From: Craterostigma plantagineum | Lineage: Eukaryota > Streptophyta > Magnoliopsida > Lamiales > Linderniaceae | Length of the DNA: 64,000 bases | Assembly (NCBI GenBank): GCA_027422505.1 | Contig: JAPQWV010000329.1 | Location: forward strand, 1-64,000 | Direction: 5' to 3' | In this document: positions 22,371-33,404 of the stretch, one piece after another | Numbering within the stretch: position 1 is the first letter of the stretch | Layout of the letters: each line of letters opens with the position of its first letter | Notes under the pieces: generated by a model | Databases searched by the model: none | What the model saw: the letters and a program-made list of their open reading frames with translations, nothing else | Told to the model about the DNA's origin: nothing | Translations under genes and position numbers: made by a program

Positions 22371-24661
22371 ATGACCATTGCAACCACCACAGCTGGTATA
22401 TGCCGCCGTGCATCCACCGCCGCCACCTCGAAACTCCGATCAAAGTACAATTTCATACCGCCGTCCTCTCTCCAACCAAAACCACGTGCTGCACAGACCA
22501 CGACCAAACCCACCGGTAAAACCCCATACCGGCCACCGTCATCCCTTGAGACCCCAAACTCGTCCCTTAAATCGGAGCTTCCGTTCGATTTCCGGTTCAG
22601 CTACACCGAAAGCAGCGCCAAGGTCCGACCCATCGGGCTTAGAGAGCCCAAGTATTCCCCTTTCGGGCCGGGCCGGCTCGACCGGGTCTGGACCGGCGTG
22701 TGCGCCCCTGTTCTTGACCCGAGGGAATTGGGCGACCATGGCCCTGCCGTGGAAGGTGAGATGGAGAAGCGTAGGAAGCTGATGAGAGAGCGTTTTCTGG
22801 GTGAGCCGTTGACTACTGCTGAGAGGAAAGCGATAGTGGATAGGTGTCAGAGGCATAGAACCAAAAGGCAGATCAATTTGGGTACGTAATTTCCATCATT
22901 TTGATTTGATGAAGAAATAGTATCGATTTTAAGTGCAATATGAGTTGGCTTGGAGCTTAGAATTAAAATGAAACGATTCTTCCTGTAAATTAACATGCAA
23001 ACTTATGATGTCAAGCACTTAGTGATGGATGCTAACTAGATTCTCAATATCAGGTAGTTTGTTTTTCTACTTCTAATTCATTAAGATTGTCGAATCCATA
23101 CTATTGCATGTCTTTGCTTAGGAAATCAGATCTTTCGATGGAATTGAATTTGGATACTGATAGTTATGGGGTTTGAGAAACTTTCAGACATTGTGCTTAT
23201 GCCATGTGGCAAGTCTTGATTTTTGAGATTGCGATGATGAACAGACCCTCGAAATTCCGAGCTCTACAATTTCATTTTTTTATTTTTTTTCTTACAATGT
23301 TACAACTGTTCTTGTCGCTATTTATATGCATGCGACACGTTACAGATGAAAAATGCTGTTGTAGGAAATGACCTAATTTCCCAATGACAACTACTTATTA
23401 AATAACCAACTATTATAAAAATGTTCTGTTCCTCTCTTCGTCTTCAGGCTCGAGTTGTGCAGCAATGTTGACGGATTTTACATGGGATGCAATAATACTA
23501 TGTTGGCATTGAAATATTCTATCATTTTTTGTGTCCCGACTTTTTTTTTGTCTGACACGGCTTGATTATGTTGTTTTCTTCTCTATTCCTTTTATATAGA
23601 TTCATATTTGAAAATCATGTACTACCAGACACTGATGGTTTATTAGGTATAATAAGTTAAATCGTGCTTTAAATTATGATACATATTGACGATTCCATCT
23701 ACCTTCTTTTGCTCGCTCAAGTGTTTAGCCCATTATTCGATTTCAGGGCGGGATGGTTTAACTCATAACATGTTGAACGATATCCACAATCACTGGAAAC
23801 ATGCTGAGGGGGTCAGGATAAAGTGCATGGGAGTTCCCACTGTTGACATGAAGAACATATGCACTCAGTTGGAGGTACCTTACCTTCTCTTAGAGTAGCA
23901 AATTATTCTGTTTAAAATAAAAACATAAAGGAAAAAAGAGGAAGATCGTTGTGATTTAGGACAAAACATTTGGGAAGATCATACAAAGGCACGGCGGCCT
24001 ACTCATTGTCTACAGAGGTAGGAACTACAAACCAAAGGAGAGGCCTGAGATTCCCCTAATGCTGTGGAAACCCCAAGAGCCTGTTTATCCAAGGGTCATA
24101 AAAACTACCGTAGAAGGATTGAGCATGGAAGAAACAAAAGAGATCCGTAAAAGTGGGTTAGGCGTTCCCGCCCTGACTAGGCTCGGTATTTTCTCTTGTT
24201 CCTTTTTTAACTTTTTCGTTCGTGGCATTTTTTTCAATTTTTAATATATTGGATGAGATTATGGTGGTATTTCTTCAGCGAAGAATGGCTACTATGGTTG
24301 CCTCGTGGCCATGGTTAGGGATGCTTTTATCTGCGACGAGCTTGTTCGGATTGATTGTAAAGGCCTCCCAAGCAGCGATTATAAAAGGATAGGATGCAAA
24401 TTGCGGGCAAGATATATATATATATATTATCTATATATATCTAATATATATATATATATATTTTATTTGGTATGTTGGTATTGATTGATCATTGTTATAT
24501 TCTTTCAGGACTTGGTTCCTTGCCTCCTCGTCACTTTTGAGAAGGAGCAGATTGTAATATGGAGGGGCAAACACTATAAGCCCAACGAAGGTGGTTACTT
24601 TCTTGAGGATAGGGAATCGTACGATGATGATGGTGATGGAGGCGAAAAAACACAAGAATGA
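22371..24661 (+). CDS. CRM-domain organelle group II intron splicing factor, mitochondrial CAF-like (five exons)
   Basis: Exons inferred at 22371-22881, 23747-23874, 23960-24185, 24279-24406 and 24509-24661 join in frame to 381 residues plus TGA. Junctions: g|gtacgt, gag|gtacct, ctcg|gtattt, and a GC donor cgg|gcaaga in intron 4. All acceptors end in ag. The N-terminus ([20 protein letters not shown]) is rich in Arg/Ser/Thr and poor in acids, like a mitochondrial transit peptide. [19 protein letters not shown] is the CAF-family signature. Two CRM RNA-binding domains follow, about residues 149-248 ([42 protein letters not shown]) and 266-357 ([39 protein letters not shown]). The short length and acidic tail fit the mitochondrial group near Arabidopsis At4g31010 (mCSF1) better than the longer plastid CAF1/CAF2. 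Its likely role is splicing of mitochondrial group II introns. Confidence 0.93.
24407..24508 (+). other. Intron 4 of the CAF-like gene, GC-AG type with an AT microsatellite at the donor
   Basis: The conserved protein junction (IGCKLR then DLVPC) requires the exon to end at 24406, giving a donor gcaaga instead of gt. An (AT)n tract starts five bases inside the intron (24412-24460). The nearest GT donor, near 24470, would insert about 21 Tyr/Ile-rich residues into the second CRM domain. The acceptor is tttcag at 24503-24508. Confidence 0.7.
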
Positions 24662-24769
24662 AGCGGGATTAGATTTAGAGAGCACCTAAAATGTTATATG
24701 AAAATAGTTAATTATATGTGGACAACTAATTAGATAGAATAGTATTTTTTGCAAACATAATGTATGTGC

Positions 24770-24775
24770 AATAAA
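24770..24775 (+). terminator. Candidate polyadenylation signal AATAAA of the CAF-like gene
   Basis: AATAAA lies 109 bases after the stop codon in AT-rich DNA, a normal plant distance. Confidence 0.5.
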
Positions 24776-24884
24776 ATATAAACAGATGAGAAAAAGAACT
24801 TGCATTAATTTGATTACATGAGTTGTTATTACGCAAGTGTCAATGATTCAAAGACTGTCTATGCATGAATCTTACATCAAAAGG

Positions 24885-25960
24885 TGTCACAGACGGAGTT
24901 GCCTTCAGAGTGTAGCTAAGCTCGATACGTTCTGACAAAGACATAGGTTGGTGGTGACCTGCAGCTTTCATGAGAAGGTGATCTCCCGACTTTGACCGTG
25001 GAGAAACGTCCCCATTAGTAATAGGGATACGTGTCCTATGAGAACGTGTGAAAAAAAATTACGAAGTCACTTGCTAGAGCATCTAGAACGGGTCGTGGTA
25101 CACGGGGTCCGGTTCGGTAATCTATCAGTCACGACTCAATCATGTAGTTGAATTAATGAGTTTGACATTAACATGACTAGCACTCGATCTTGAAAAAAGT
25201 GGGGTGTTTATACACACTGTTTTAAAAAGCGTGGCGCACACCGCGACGCGTTTTGGCTCATGAAGCGCGTAGCGTAAATAGCATAGCGCATTGCGTGAGT
25301 ATTTCGAGCAAGTAAATTACAATGCAGAAAAACGTAATATATAACAATGTTATATCATAGCTTATATCTCCAATAATATATTTAACTCCTCTATTTATTA
25401 TAAATAACAAAATAAAAAGACAAATACAGTAAACAGTTTGTCAATAAAAATTAGAGATAAATAAAAAGTAACCCATTAAATAAAGAAGAGAAATAAAATA
25501 ATAACATATTTTCTGTCTCCAATTAGATATTCCATATATATAATATATACATATGCCACGTGGTCGAGCAGAAGGAGTAAAATAAGTCAAATTCAGCGTT
25601 TAGACCGGAAAAATATGATAAAATAAATAAAAAACAAAAAATAAAAATCTACGCTAAAAAATTTACGCATTGTCGCGTTTTCAGAAAAAAAGGCATACGC
25701 GCGCTACGAATCGCCCGTCGGAACGCTTTTGAAAACACTGACACGAACCATGTTCTATAGTCAGTTCGAAAAGTAATAAGATCAAGTCCTTCACAACGGG
25801 ATCTGTTTGGTATGTTTGTCCATACTTTTTTGACCTTGGATTCCTTTCGTGCTGGTTGAGACGAACCTAGACAACTAGTGTTAAAAAGGATCATCAAAAT
25901 TATATCGATGATCTATCAAAGTGTATCGAGCTAGCCGGTCGAGAATGAGACCTAAGTATT
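24885..25960 (+). mobile_element. Diverged Copia LTR relic (related to family A), interrupted by a small hAT-like element
   Basis: Landmarks in the same order as 38330-38860 are visible: gacggagttg, an 'acgtgtcctatgaga' block, 'atgagtttgacatta', the 'cactcgat' block and, after the insert, 'cgaacctagacaac' with 'ttaaaaaggatcatcaa'. Divergence is high, so this is an old copy. It starts only about 220 bases after the CAF-like gene stop codon. Confidence 0.55.
25215..25740. mobile_element. hAT-like MITE with CACTGTTTT... ends
   Basis: The left end reads CACTGTTTTAAAAAGCG and the reverse complement of the right end CAGTGTTTTCAAAAGCG, a good inverted repeat. It is inserted in the LTR relic. A clean 8-bp target duplication could not be identified, so boundaries may be off by a few bases. 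Confidence 0.65.
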
Positions 25961-26469
25961 TGACATTAGTAATGGACTAATCTATTTGACTTTGGTCAAT
26001 TCTAATTCCATGGCTTGGATAAGAGGTCAAGATTGGACAATGACCGATGTATTCTTACCACATATGGGGACAGGCCGTGTCATGGTGACACCTTGACACA
26101 AACGCCTTCTTTGCTTGAGACAGGGTATGACATGGCAAGCTTCTTGAAGGTTTTAAAACCAAGGTTTGTTTCACCCGTAAGCGAATCCGACATCCTATAG
26201 GTCATCCCACATGGCACATCGTTGACTTCCATAAATAGTTCATGCCACTCTCATTCTCGACAAATCATTCGACATTGGATGACCCGAAAGACAGATTTGT
26301 CCCTCAGGCGGGCTTCACGATCGTGACGAGCCTTGCTCGTAGCTGTGAACCTATTTTCGGTCCATTCTTTATCGTTTCATTTCGGAATCTAGGTCCATGT
26401 AAATATAGTTTCTAGAACTCATATTTAACATTTTATTAACGTCTCCAAGCCCGTTAAATAAATAAATAT

Positions 26470-27520
26470 CTCTTATTTGTTTTACACTGTCTCAGTGATC
26501 CTTTATTAAGCCTGACTCTCTTGTTTCGTCTTAACCCGGCAAGGGAGGAATCCAAGCATTCGGTAAGCACCTAGCCAATCTCGTGGTATCGAATATATCC
26601 TGTGTTGAGTACGATCTTCGTCGTTTTTACGAACCAACTATACATTATCGTCGTACGTATAGACCCTTCACATATGTCCCGGTTGAGTGAGAGTCATGAT
26701 TACGTCAACTCATTAACTTAATTCTATGACTGACTCGTGACTGACAAAATTACTAAACTCCACTCCACATCTCACGTGAGTCAGTTTATTGCTCTGGCCA
26801 GAGGCTTTGTAATTTCTCATCCCTGAATATGCACGGAACATGTATCTCCATTACTAAAGAGACCGTGAATTCGTCACGAATGTCAATGTCCGGCAGTCAC
26901 CCTTCGTTGACCAAGACCGCATGTGGCCGATGAGCCATGTCCGATCCCGAACAATGCGGGCCTAGCAAACTAGTGACAAATCAAGACCCCGAAGTTAACT
27001 TTATCAAAGACCCTTTGGTCTAAGTTCCACGCACACTACTATTGACATCGATCAATCATTGACCCTTCCATGAGTAATAAGTCATGTGATCGTCGATTAC
27101 GAGTCGTGTCCAGATACTAGTTAATCCCCTATTCAAATTATATAAATGTTACGACCTCCCACTTCCCAAGTGAATGGTTGTCACAACCATTAGGAGTCGT
27201 CAACAAATAAGTCGTAATCAACATTCAGTCACCCTACTGAAGTCTAAGACTTATGGACGTATTTAATATCCTAGAGTAATAGCTTATCGTTGCCCTCTCT
27301 GATCCCATGAGAAATGGTGACTACGCAATACATGGGTTTTATTTATTAACCGTCTAACCGGAGCCAAGAGAGTACTATGATAAATAAATAATATGCCTAT
27401 CATGGAATAAATCGTAAAAACATATATTCCATAAGTAAGTATTGGAATACAATATTCTCATACATAACAAATAATACATCGATTAAATACGTGCCCTATT
27501 CATTACATCCTCGAATGACA
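26470..27520 (-). mobile_element. Diverged LTR relic, minus orientation
   Basis: The reverse complement shows LTR family A landmarks: 'gagagtcaggcttaataaag', 'ctcactcaaccgggacat', 'cttagaccaaagggtc' and a 'ctggacacgactcgt' block. It is more diverged than the other copies and looks like a related subfamily. The stretch 25961-26469 between the relics has no recognisable gene and may be the rest of this LTR. Confidence 0.5.
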
Positions 27521-28210
27521 TTCCGAGGGCACATCCCTAATATGTCCAAGTTGTTGCTTCGTAAATACCTGAAATATCATAAAACATGCTAGAAAGGCAC
27601 CGTTTTGGTGATGCCCCTCCGACGATCAAGTCAGATAAATCATCTTCCTCATCGTTATTATTTCAAAGCATATATTGTAATCGTCGAGTGTATCAGAGAA
27701 AATGGTTGTAAAATAATTGTAGTAAAGGAGAGAGTCCATCCACGTACCTCGTCCCTGTATCTCTATAAATATGTATATCCTATGTTATGGATCGTGCTTG
27801 AGGAAGTGGACCCCTATAACCTCCCACTAATCTCCCATGATTAATAGAAGGATGACTTGGTCTTTCCCACCTTATACCTTATATTGTCCACGTTCTTTTT
27901 TTAATACCCCACATCTGCCCATTCGAGGATGTCGTTCCTCGGGTAACGCCCTCTGGCGTAGGCCGCCTCGTGAGGTGTTTTTGCGCGGTGTCTCCACGGG
28001 AGATATTTTTCGTGGAGGATGTTTCTCGCATGGGGTGGTATCTTCACGGGAGATATTTCCCGCGGGGGTTGTTTCTCGACTCGGCTGGTTATTTCGCAGG
28101 AGATATTTCCTGCCCCGTTTTCGATGAGGCTCGAATATTACCGATTAAACCCGACTACAACAATAGTGAGGTGTTGTAAGTCCTCCTTTTGCACAGTAGA
28201 CGCTGAGGAG
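27521..28210. other. No gene; low-complexity stretch with 50-bp tandem repeats
   Basis: No coding sequence is recognised. Short frames here are not supported. The end holds the 50-bp array annotated separately. It lies beside minus-strand retroelement ORF remnants and may be its LTR. Confidence 0.35.
27951..28125. repeat. 50-bp tandem repeat, three units
   Basis: The core 'gggagatatttcccg' (variants) recurs with its agatattt at 28001, 28051 and 28101, exactly 50 bases apart. Units share a gtttctcg block. Confidence 0.8.
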
Positions 28211-30749
28211 TTAGCATATTGAGGATAGCTCCTTGAAGTGACTCTTCAGTCGTTCCTTCGGGATCCCCAGCCTTACATCTGGTCCTAGTTGGGTCAGTAT
28301 CCAGAGGTATGTCATCCTCTTCTGCTGATCCCAGTGAGAGATCCCTCTCAGCTCGAACTCATTCGGCTTCTTGATCCTGTTCGGTGACCTCCAAATGTTT
28401 TCACGGATTTCTTCAAAAAAGGGTATCTCTATTCGGATATTCTCCCACGACGTGTCGATCCGAACGGTTCCTGGCATTTATCTTGTGGGGGAAACCGCTC
28501 GTTGTGCGATCAACACAGGTAGTCTTGGGATATCTCGTTGGTAGTCTTCACCTTCCTGAAGTTCGTTGTCTTCTATGATTACGAGGTCTACGGAGGATTG
28601 TTGCAGGAAGTGCTGAACGTCCTGAAGCCGTTGTCTTTGATGCTCCTCGGGCACGGAATGGGTCATCCAGTCCTTCGAAGATGTATTTATCTAGAACCTC
28701 GTGTGGATTGACGCCATGTCTTGATGGTCCAGGTTGTTCTGGAGCGACCGAGGGAGTAGCTTGGGTAGCTGCTAGGGCTACGAGCATCGCCGCACTTGCT
28801 TCTTCTTCCGGAAGAAAGGGGCTTAGAATCAGTGGTGTGAGCGGAGGCGTCCTTAGGTGAAATGTTGGTGGGTCGATATGGGTTAGAGTGGTGGTGCGGT
28901 GCGTGGTGTGGATAGTTGTGTGTTGTGGGTTTGAATTTCTCCTGCTCTAGCGCTTGTTTGCGTTGCGCCCAAGCCTTGTCCTTGGCCACTTGTAGATGTC
29001 CGTGGCCTCTTCTCCCCCTCATGAGGGTCCTGATTGTCAGGATCATCATCTTTGCATCTTGAGTGGGAGCTTTGGCCTCGGGAAATTTCAGTAGGTGGCT
29101 CAGGATGATCCGCCAATCGCCTATAAAGAGACTCTTCCTGAGGCGACCGGATGGAAAGGCCGATCAGGCGCGCGAGTAGGATGGGTGGAGCTCGGTTATG
29201 GGTATGGTGTATGGGTTGATGAGGATGGATGAAGTGGCTAAAGGGTCGGTGGGTGTGGGTTGTGGAGGTGTGAGGTTGGGCTGTGACGATGTGCCTTCGG
29301 AGACAGGTGCTTTCCCGGTGTCTCTGCGGGATGTCTCTATGGCAGTAAGAACTATCTCCATTATTTGTCTTCAAGCGATGTGCCTTGGAATTGCTTGTTC
29401 GTCACAAACGGGTGGAAGCCTCCGTCGAAGATGTACCAGGTCGACTGATGCCGCCTGTTGTCAGCCCATGAGCAGGCACCGGCTCCTCAGTTTGGCTCAC
29501 AGTCACTTGAGGTTGTGACTGTATGAGACTTCCACCCAATCCTCGAGTCGAATCTTGAAGATTCCCTTCTATGGTACGGCAGGCTCGGGTTGGGCATGCA
29601 AACCAGACACTGGTAGATTTGGCTACGGCTCAAGATTGAGCGAAGAAGTGCCGGCAACACTTGAAGAAGTGATCAGCACGGTATCTGGTGCGGTGGTGAC
29701 GTCGGGGAAGAGGGACTCCAACTGTATGCTAAGTCGCCCGGGAGTCCGTCTTATCAGGTTGATTTTCTCATCAGACTCCGTGTCGAACGGGGTGACTGTG
29801 TGAGTAGGGTCACGTTCAACGTCCTCAAGTACCTGATTCGTCACCAGTGGAAGCGAGCTTTGCCCCATTTCTGCCTTAGGCTGTGCTTCTTGTAGAGGAG
29901 CCTCCTCAATAGGCTCTTCAAGCACGCCTACATGTACGGGCACTTCCACTTGGAATATTTCGGTTGGAGCTTCCTGTTCCAACTCTGCCGCCACAGCATT
30001 GATCAAATGTGGCATCTATGTCAGGAATGTGTTCGTCCTGAGTTGGAACCTCCTGCTCTAGCTCCTGGGCACTTCATCAATCAACATGTCCTCAGGGCTT
30101 CAGTGTTGTTGCGGTTGGGGAGGGTTAACTCCAAAATCTGTCGGGGGTCCTCGAATCATCTCCTCGGTGAGGTGATTCTCCCGGCAGTACATACGGTATA
30201 CGTCTCCTCTGGGGTCAACGAGACGTAGAAGCTCAAAAGGAATCCGCATCGACGGTTGTTCCAAGTCCGTGAGCCGTGGATTGTGAAAGAATTTAAGACG
30301 GGTGGTTGATAATTTCCACCAGGAGGTAGACGAGGGATGGACACGTGCATCTCCATGAATTCCTTGATGAGTACATTAAACCACCGAGCGTAGGGCACAT
30401 TCTTCGATCTCCGATTCTCCTTTTGCAGAATCTGGTCTGCAAGATCATTCCAGATCAGCTGCGTGAAATCGTAATTTCTGGAGAATGCGAGTCCGTGAAA
30501 GATCCGCAGTATGTTGCCATTGCCCTTGTCGAAGCCGGCATGCTTGGGCGATATACACTTGTTCACAATCCCGAACAGTGTCTTCCACGGATGAGGGATA
30601 CCGCTGCTCTGGACCTGAGCTAGCTTGGTGAGCTGCAGTTGATATCCCATCTGCATGAAATCATGCACCATTTCTTCGTCTGATGGGACCGGGTCGTAGT
30701 TTGCGCTATATGGCAAGTCTAGAATCTTCCCGAACTGGTTCTTGTCCAT
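28211..30749 (-). pseudogene. Unidentified plant retroelement protein, decayed
   Basis: The minus strand starts at 30749 with a well-conserved-looking 150-residue domain (MDKNQFGKILDLPYSANYDP, HPWKTLFGIVNKCISPKHAG, GNILRIFHGLAFSRNYDF, NVPYARWFNVLIKEFMEMH). It is followed by a low-complexity, Pro/Glu-rich middle (30015-28700) and a basic C-terminal part (28477-28211, WENIRIEIPFFEEIRENIW). Stops and frame changes occur near 30160, 29620, 29160 and 28690. I recall similar uncharacterised ORFs in plant LTR elements but cannot name a family. No gag, RT or integrase motif is present. It may be an accessory or envelope-position ORF. Confidence 0.5.
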
Positions 30750-33180
30750 ATGTATGTGCCGCGTCCCAATTATGTTGAAAATGAGAATGTTCCATTATCC
30801 ACTGCTCCATGTATACATCCCCAGAATTGCTGGAGATAGACCATTGCCACCGATGCGGTGAGCGTCAATGCATGCCAGATGGGTGGCCTTGCAGGATAGA
30901 GACAATGATCTCGTCTGGACACCGAAAGGTGCTCAGATCGAGCTGGAAATCCGTATCCTGGACCTTCAGATACAAGTTGTGGTCGTATATGTGATCATAA
31001 CGAGGGTAGCGATCCATCTGAAAAATAAGAGATACAAAAGTTCATTAGTTCATAATTTGATTTTAGTCGAAAATTGATTTAATTTCATCAAACTATAATA
31101 TTGTATCATGTCATGACATGTTTGATGAATTTTGAATTGAAATCGTATAGCATGCATATAGGATAGTTAATTTTGAAAAAATGTAATGGCATGATTGTAA
31201 TTTCGAATTAAACATATAACGCGTGAAAAGTTCGAAATTTTCTAAGTATTTGATCGCGAGAAATGTCACTGTTCATGCCGAGATATTTTTCGCTCGATAA
31301 ATTTGGTTGTCAAATTGATTTCTTATGCATTGATTTCAATTAAAATAACTCTGTTTAATTTTGCGATCGAGAAAATTTTACTCGCTAGTTTTCGCTATGG
31401 TGCAAAAGACTTAGAAAAAAAATCTTCGAAGTGTTGAAGTTGGAATCGTGAGCCTGTAGCCGATCAATTTTACGATCGAGAAAAATCCCGCATAAATTTA
31501 CGATCGAGAAATTATTTCTCAGTAAATTTACTATCGAAAAATTTTCCTCGACTGAATAAAATTTTTCGATTTGAAATTTGTCGAGCGGTACGTGATTTTC
31601 GATCCTAAGTAAAATTTTCGCTGCGATATTTTTCTATCGAGAAATTAGTCAACGAAAAACTAAGTCGATCGTCGAGAAATTTTTCGATCAAGTAAATCCA
31701 AAGCGGCGAATTTCACGATCGAAAAATTAAGCGTTGAAAAAATAATTTTTCGCTGCTAATTTTTGCGACCGAAATGAAATAAAATTAAATAAAAAATTCT
31801 ATTTTGCGATAGTAAGTTTTACGCTCGATCTAATTTGCATCTAAATTGTCTATTCAGTGCTTATTCTTCGCTCACAGAAAAATCCTAATTAGATTTCTCG
31901 ATGGTAATTAATTTTTGGTCAAAATCTTCTGTCCTAGCGACTAAGTCAGAATTTTATCGATCATAAACTAATTCGATACAATCAGTATCTCAATTGAGTC
32001 GGAATCCAATTAAGACTGTTTGTAATCGACAAAGTTCTTCGATAGCTTCAAACATTCAAATGCCCAATTTTATCTAAACTCAAATTAGAGTCGAAGATGC
32101 AGATTTTCCGAAGTTTTATACTACCAGATTCATAAAGAACATCGAAACTATCTTCAGTGCAGGCATTAATATCGGATTTTCTCAGTTTTGAAGAACAGTC
32201 GAGAATCTAATCTTTATCATGCGAAAAACTACAAAATGCAGATGCTAATGAAGTTAAATCACACGCAAATGTCAAAAGAATCTCATTTCTACCATAAACA
32301 GACAATTTGGTGTATCGAAAGATTTTGAGAAATTGGAAATGTCTGTGAAAGTTTTTCGAGAGAGAAATTTTCGCGATTTAGGGTTGCGTGAGAAAAAGTT
32401 TTCGATTGACCAAAAAGTGAACTCCTATTAACTCGCTGTAAGTCAATGTTGGGTTTGCGATTTGACATTTGCGATTAAATGGATCAGGCCCATTACTATT
32501 TGCGTTCGAGAAATTTTTTATTCAAAATTGCTCTTCAATTCAATTTTTTTTTCGATCGCAAATTATCGCGACCAATCAAAATCGTTCCCAACACTGTTTA
32601 CGATCGAGAAACTTATGATCGCGAATTAATTCTTATATCCAGTTTCCCGATAGTAAGTACTTCTAAACTTTTCAGATTAACCCTATTTCAAATAAAATCA
32701 CATTGTAAAGCTCCCCCTCAGAATTAAAATAAATGCAATTAACTCCCTGTATTTTCTGTGTAGTAACGTCTAGCTTCCCTGACAGAATAAAAAAAAATCT
32801 GTACCACTTAGAAAAAACGTTAGACATAATGGAGTTAATCAACAATTATTTTAGTCATTTTTTTTGAAATATTTGGTCTGTGACTAGCTCCTTTCCTTGT
32901 AGTGTCAACGTCTCACTCCTAATTTTGTTTGAAGTAATCTGAAACGCTTAGAGAAAAGTCAAGAATATTTGGAGCTAATGCACGATTTTTTTATTTGCTC
33001 CCCCTCAAATAATGCGCGAGAATTGATTAAACATTCAAGCATATGAAATCAATTCAAGTCATGAGCATATAACACACAAATTTACCTAGTAAGCACATAT
33101 ACATGGTCCCCAAAAACACGTACTGAAGATATTGCGTGAGGGGAAAATTTAGAACTAGACTTAAATTGCCAGTTTGACTT
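30750..33180. other. No gene; AT-rich DNA with recurrent CGATCGAGAAA-like motif and two polypurine runs
   Basis: Between about 31230 and 32640 the motif (T)ACGATCGAGAAA and variants (gatcgagaaa, ctatcgaaaaa, cgatcgaaaa) recurs more than fifteen times without fixed spacing. On the minus strand two runs of GAGGGGGAGC (about 32710-32720 and 32998-33008) look like polypurine tracts of LTR retroelements. No reading frame is supported. Confidence 0.45.
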
Positions 33181-33404
33181 TCGTTGACTTCTCTCCCTAG
33201 CGAATTCCCCCTCCAAACCCTACGACCTTTCACCTTCCTTCACCTTCCTTCACCACCAGCCACCACCAGCCGCCACCGTCGTCACCCCACCACTGCTGAC
33301 CGGCATTGACCACGTCCCCACCCTCCATCGCGGGACCGAACGCGCTGGGAGGGCTTTAAACCTGCATATTTCCCCCTTGTCTCTTCATCTCCCCTTCGAC
33401 CTCC

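Noticed and set aside
22539..22856. Minus-strand frame within exon 1 of the CAF-like gene
   Set aside because: It is a shadow of the GC-rich exon, without any domain or splice support.
22371..24661. Plastid CAF1 or CAF2 identity for the CRM gene
   Set aside because: Those proteins are much longer with extended N- and C-terminal regions. The 381-residue length and transit-like start fit the mitochondrial CAF-like group better, from family knowledge and not from a search.
25215..25740. 8-bp target duplication for the CACTGTTTT element
   Set aside because: Flanking bases (tttataca and acacgaac) do not match. Only the inverted ends support the element.
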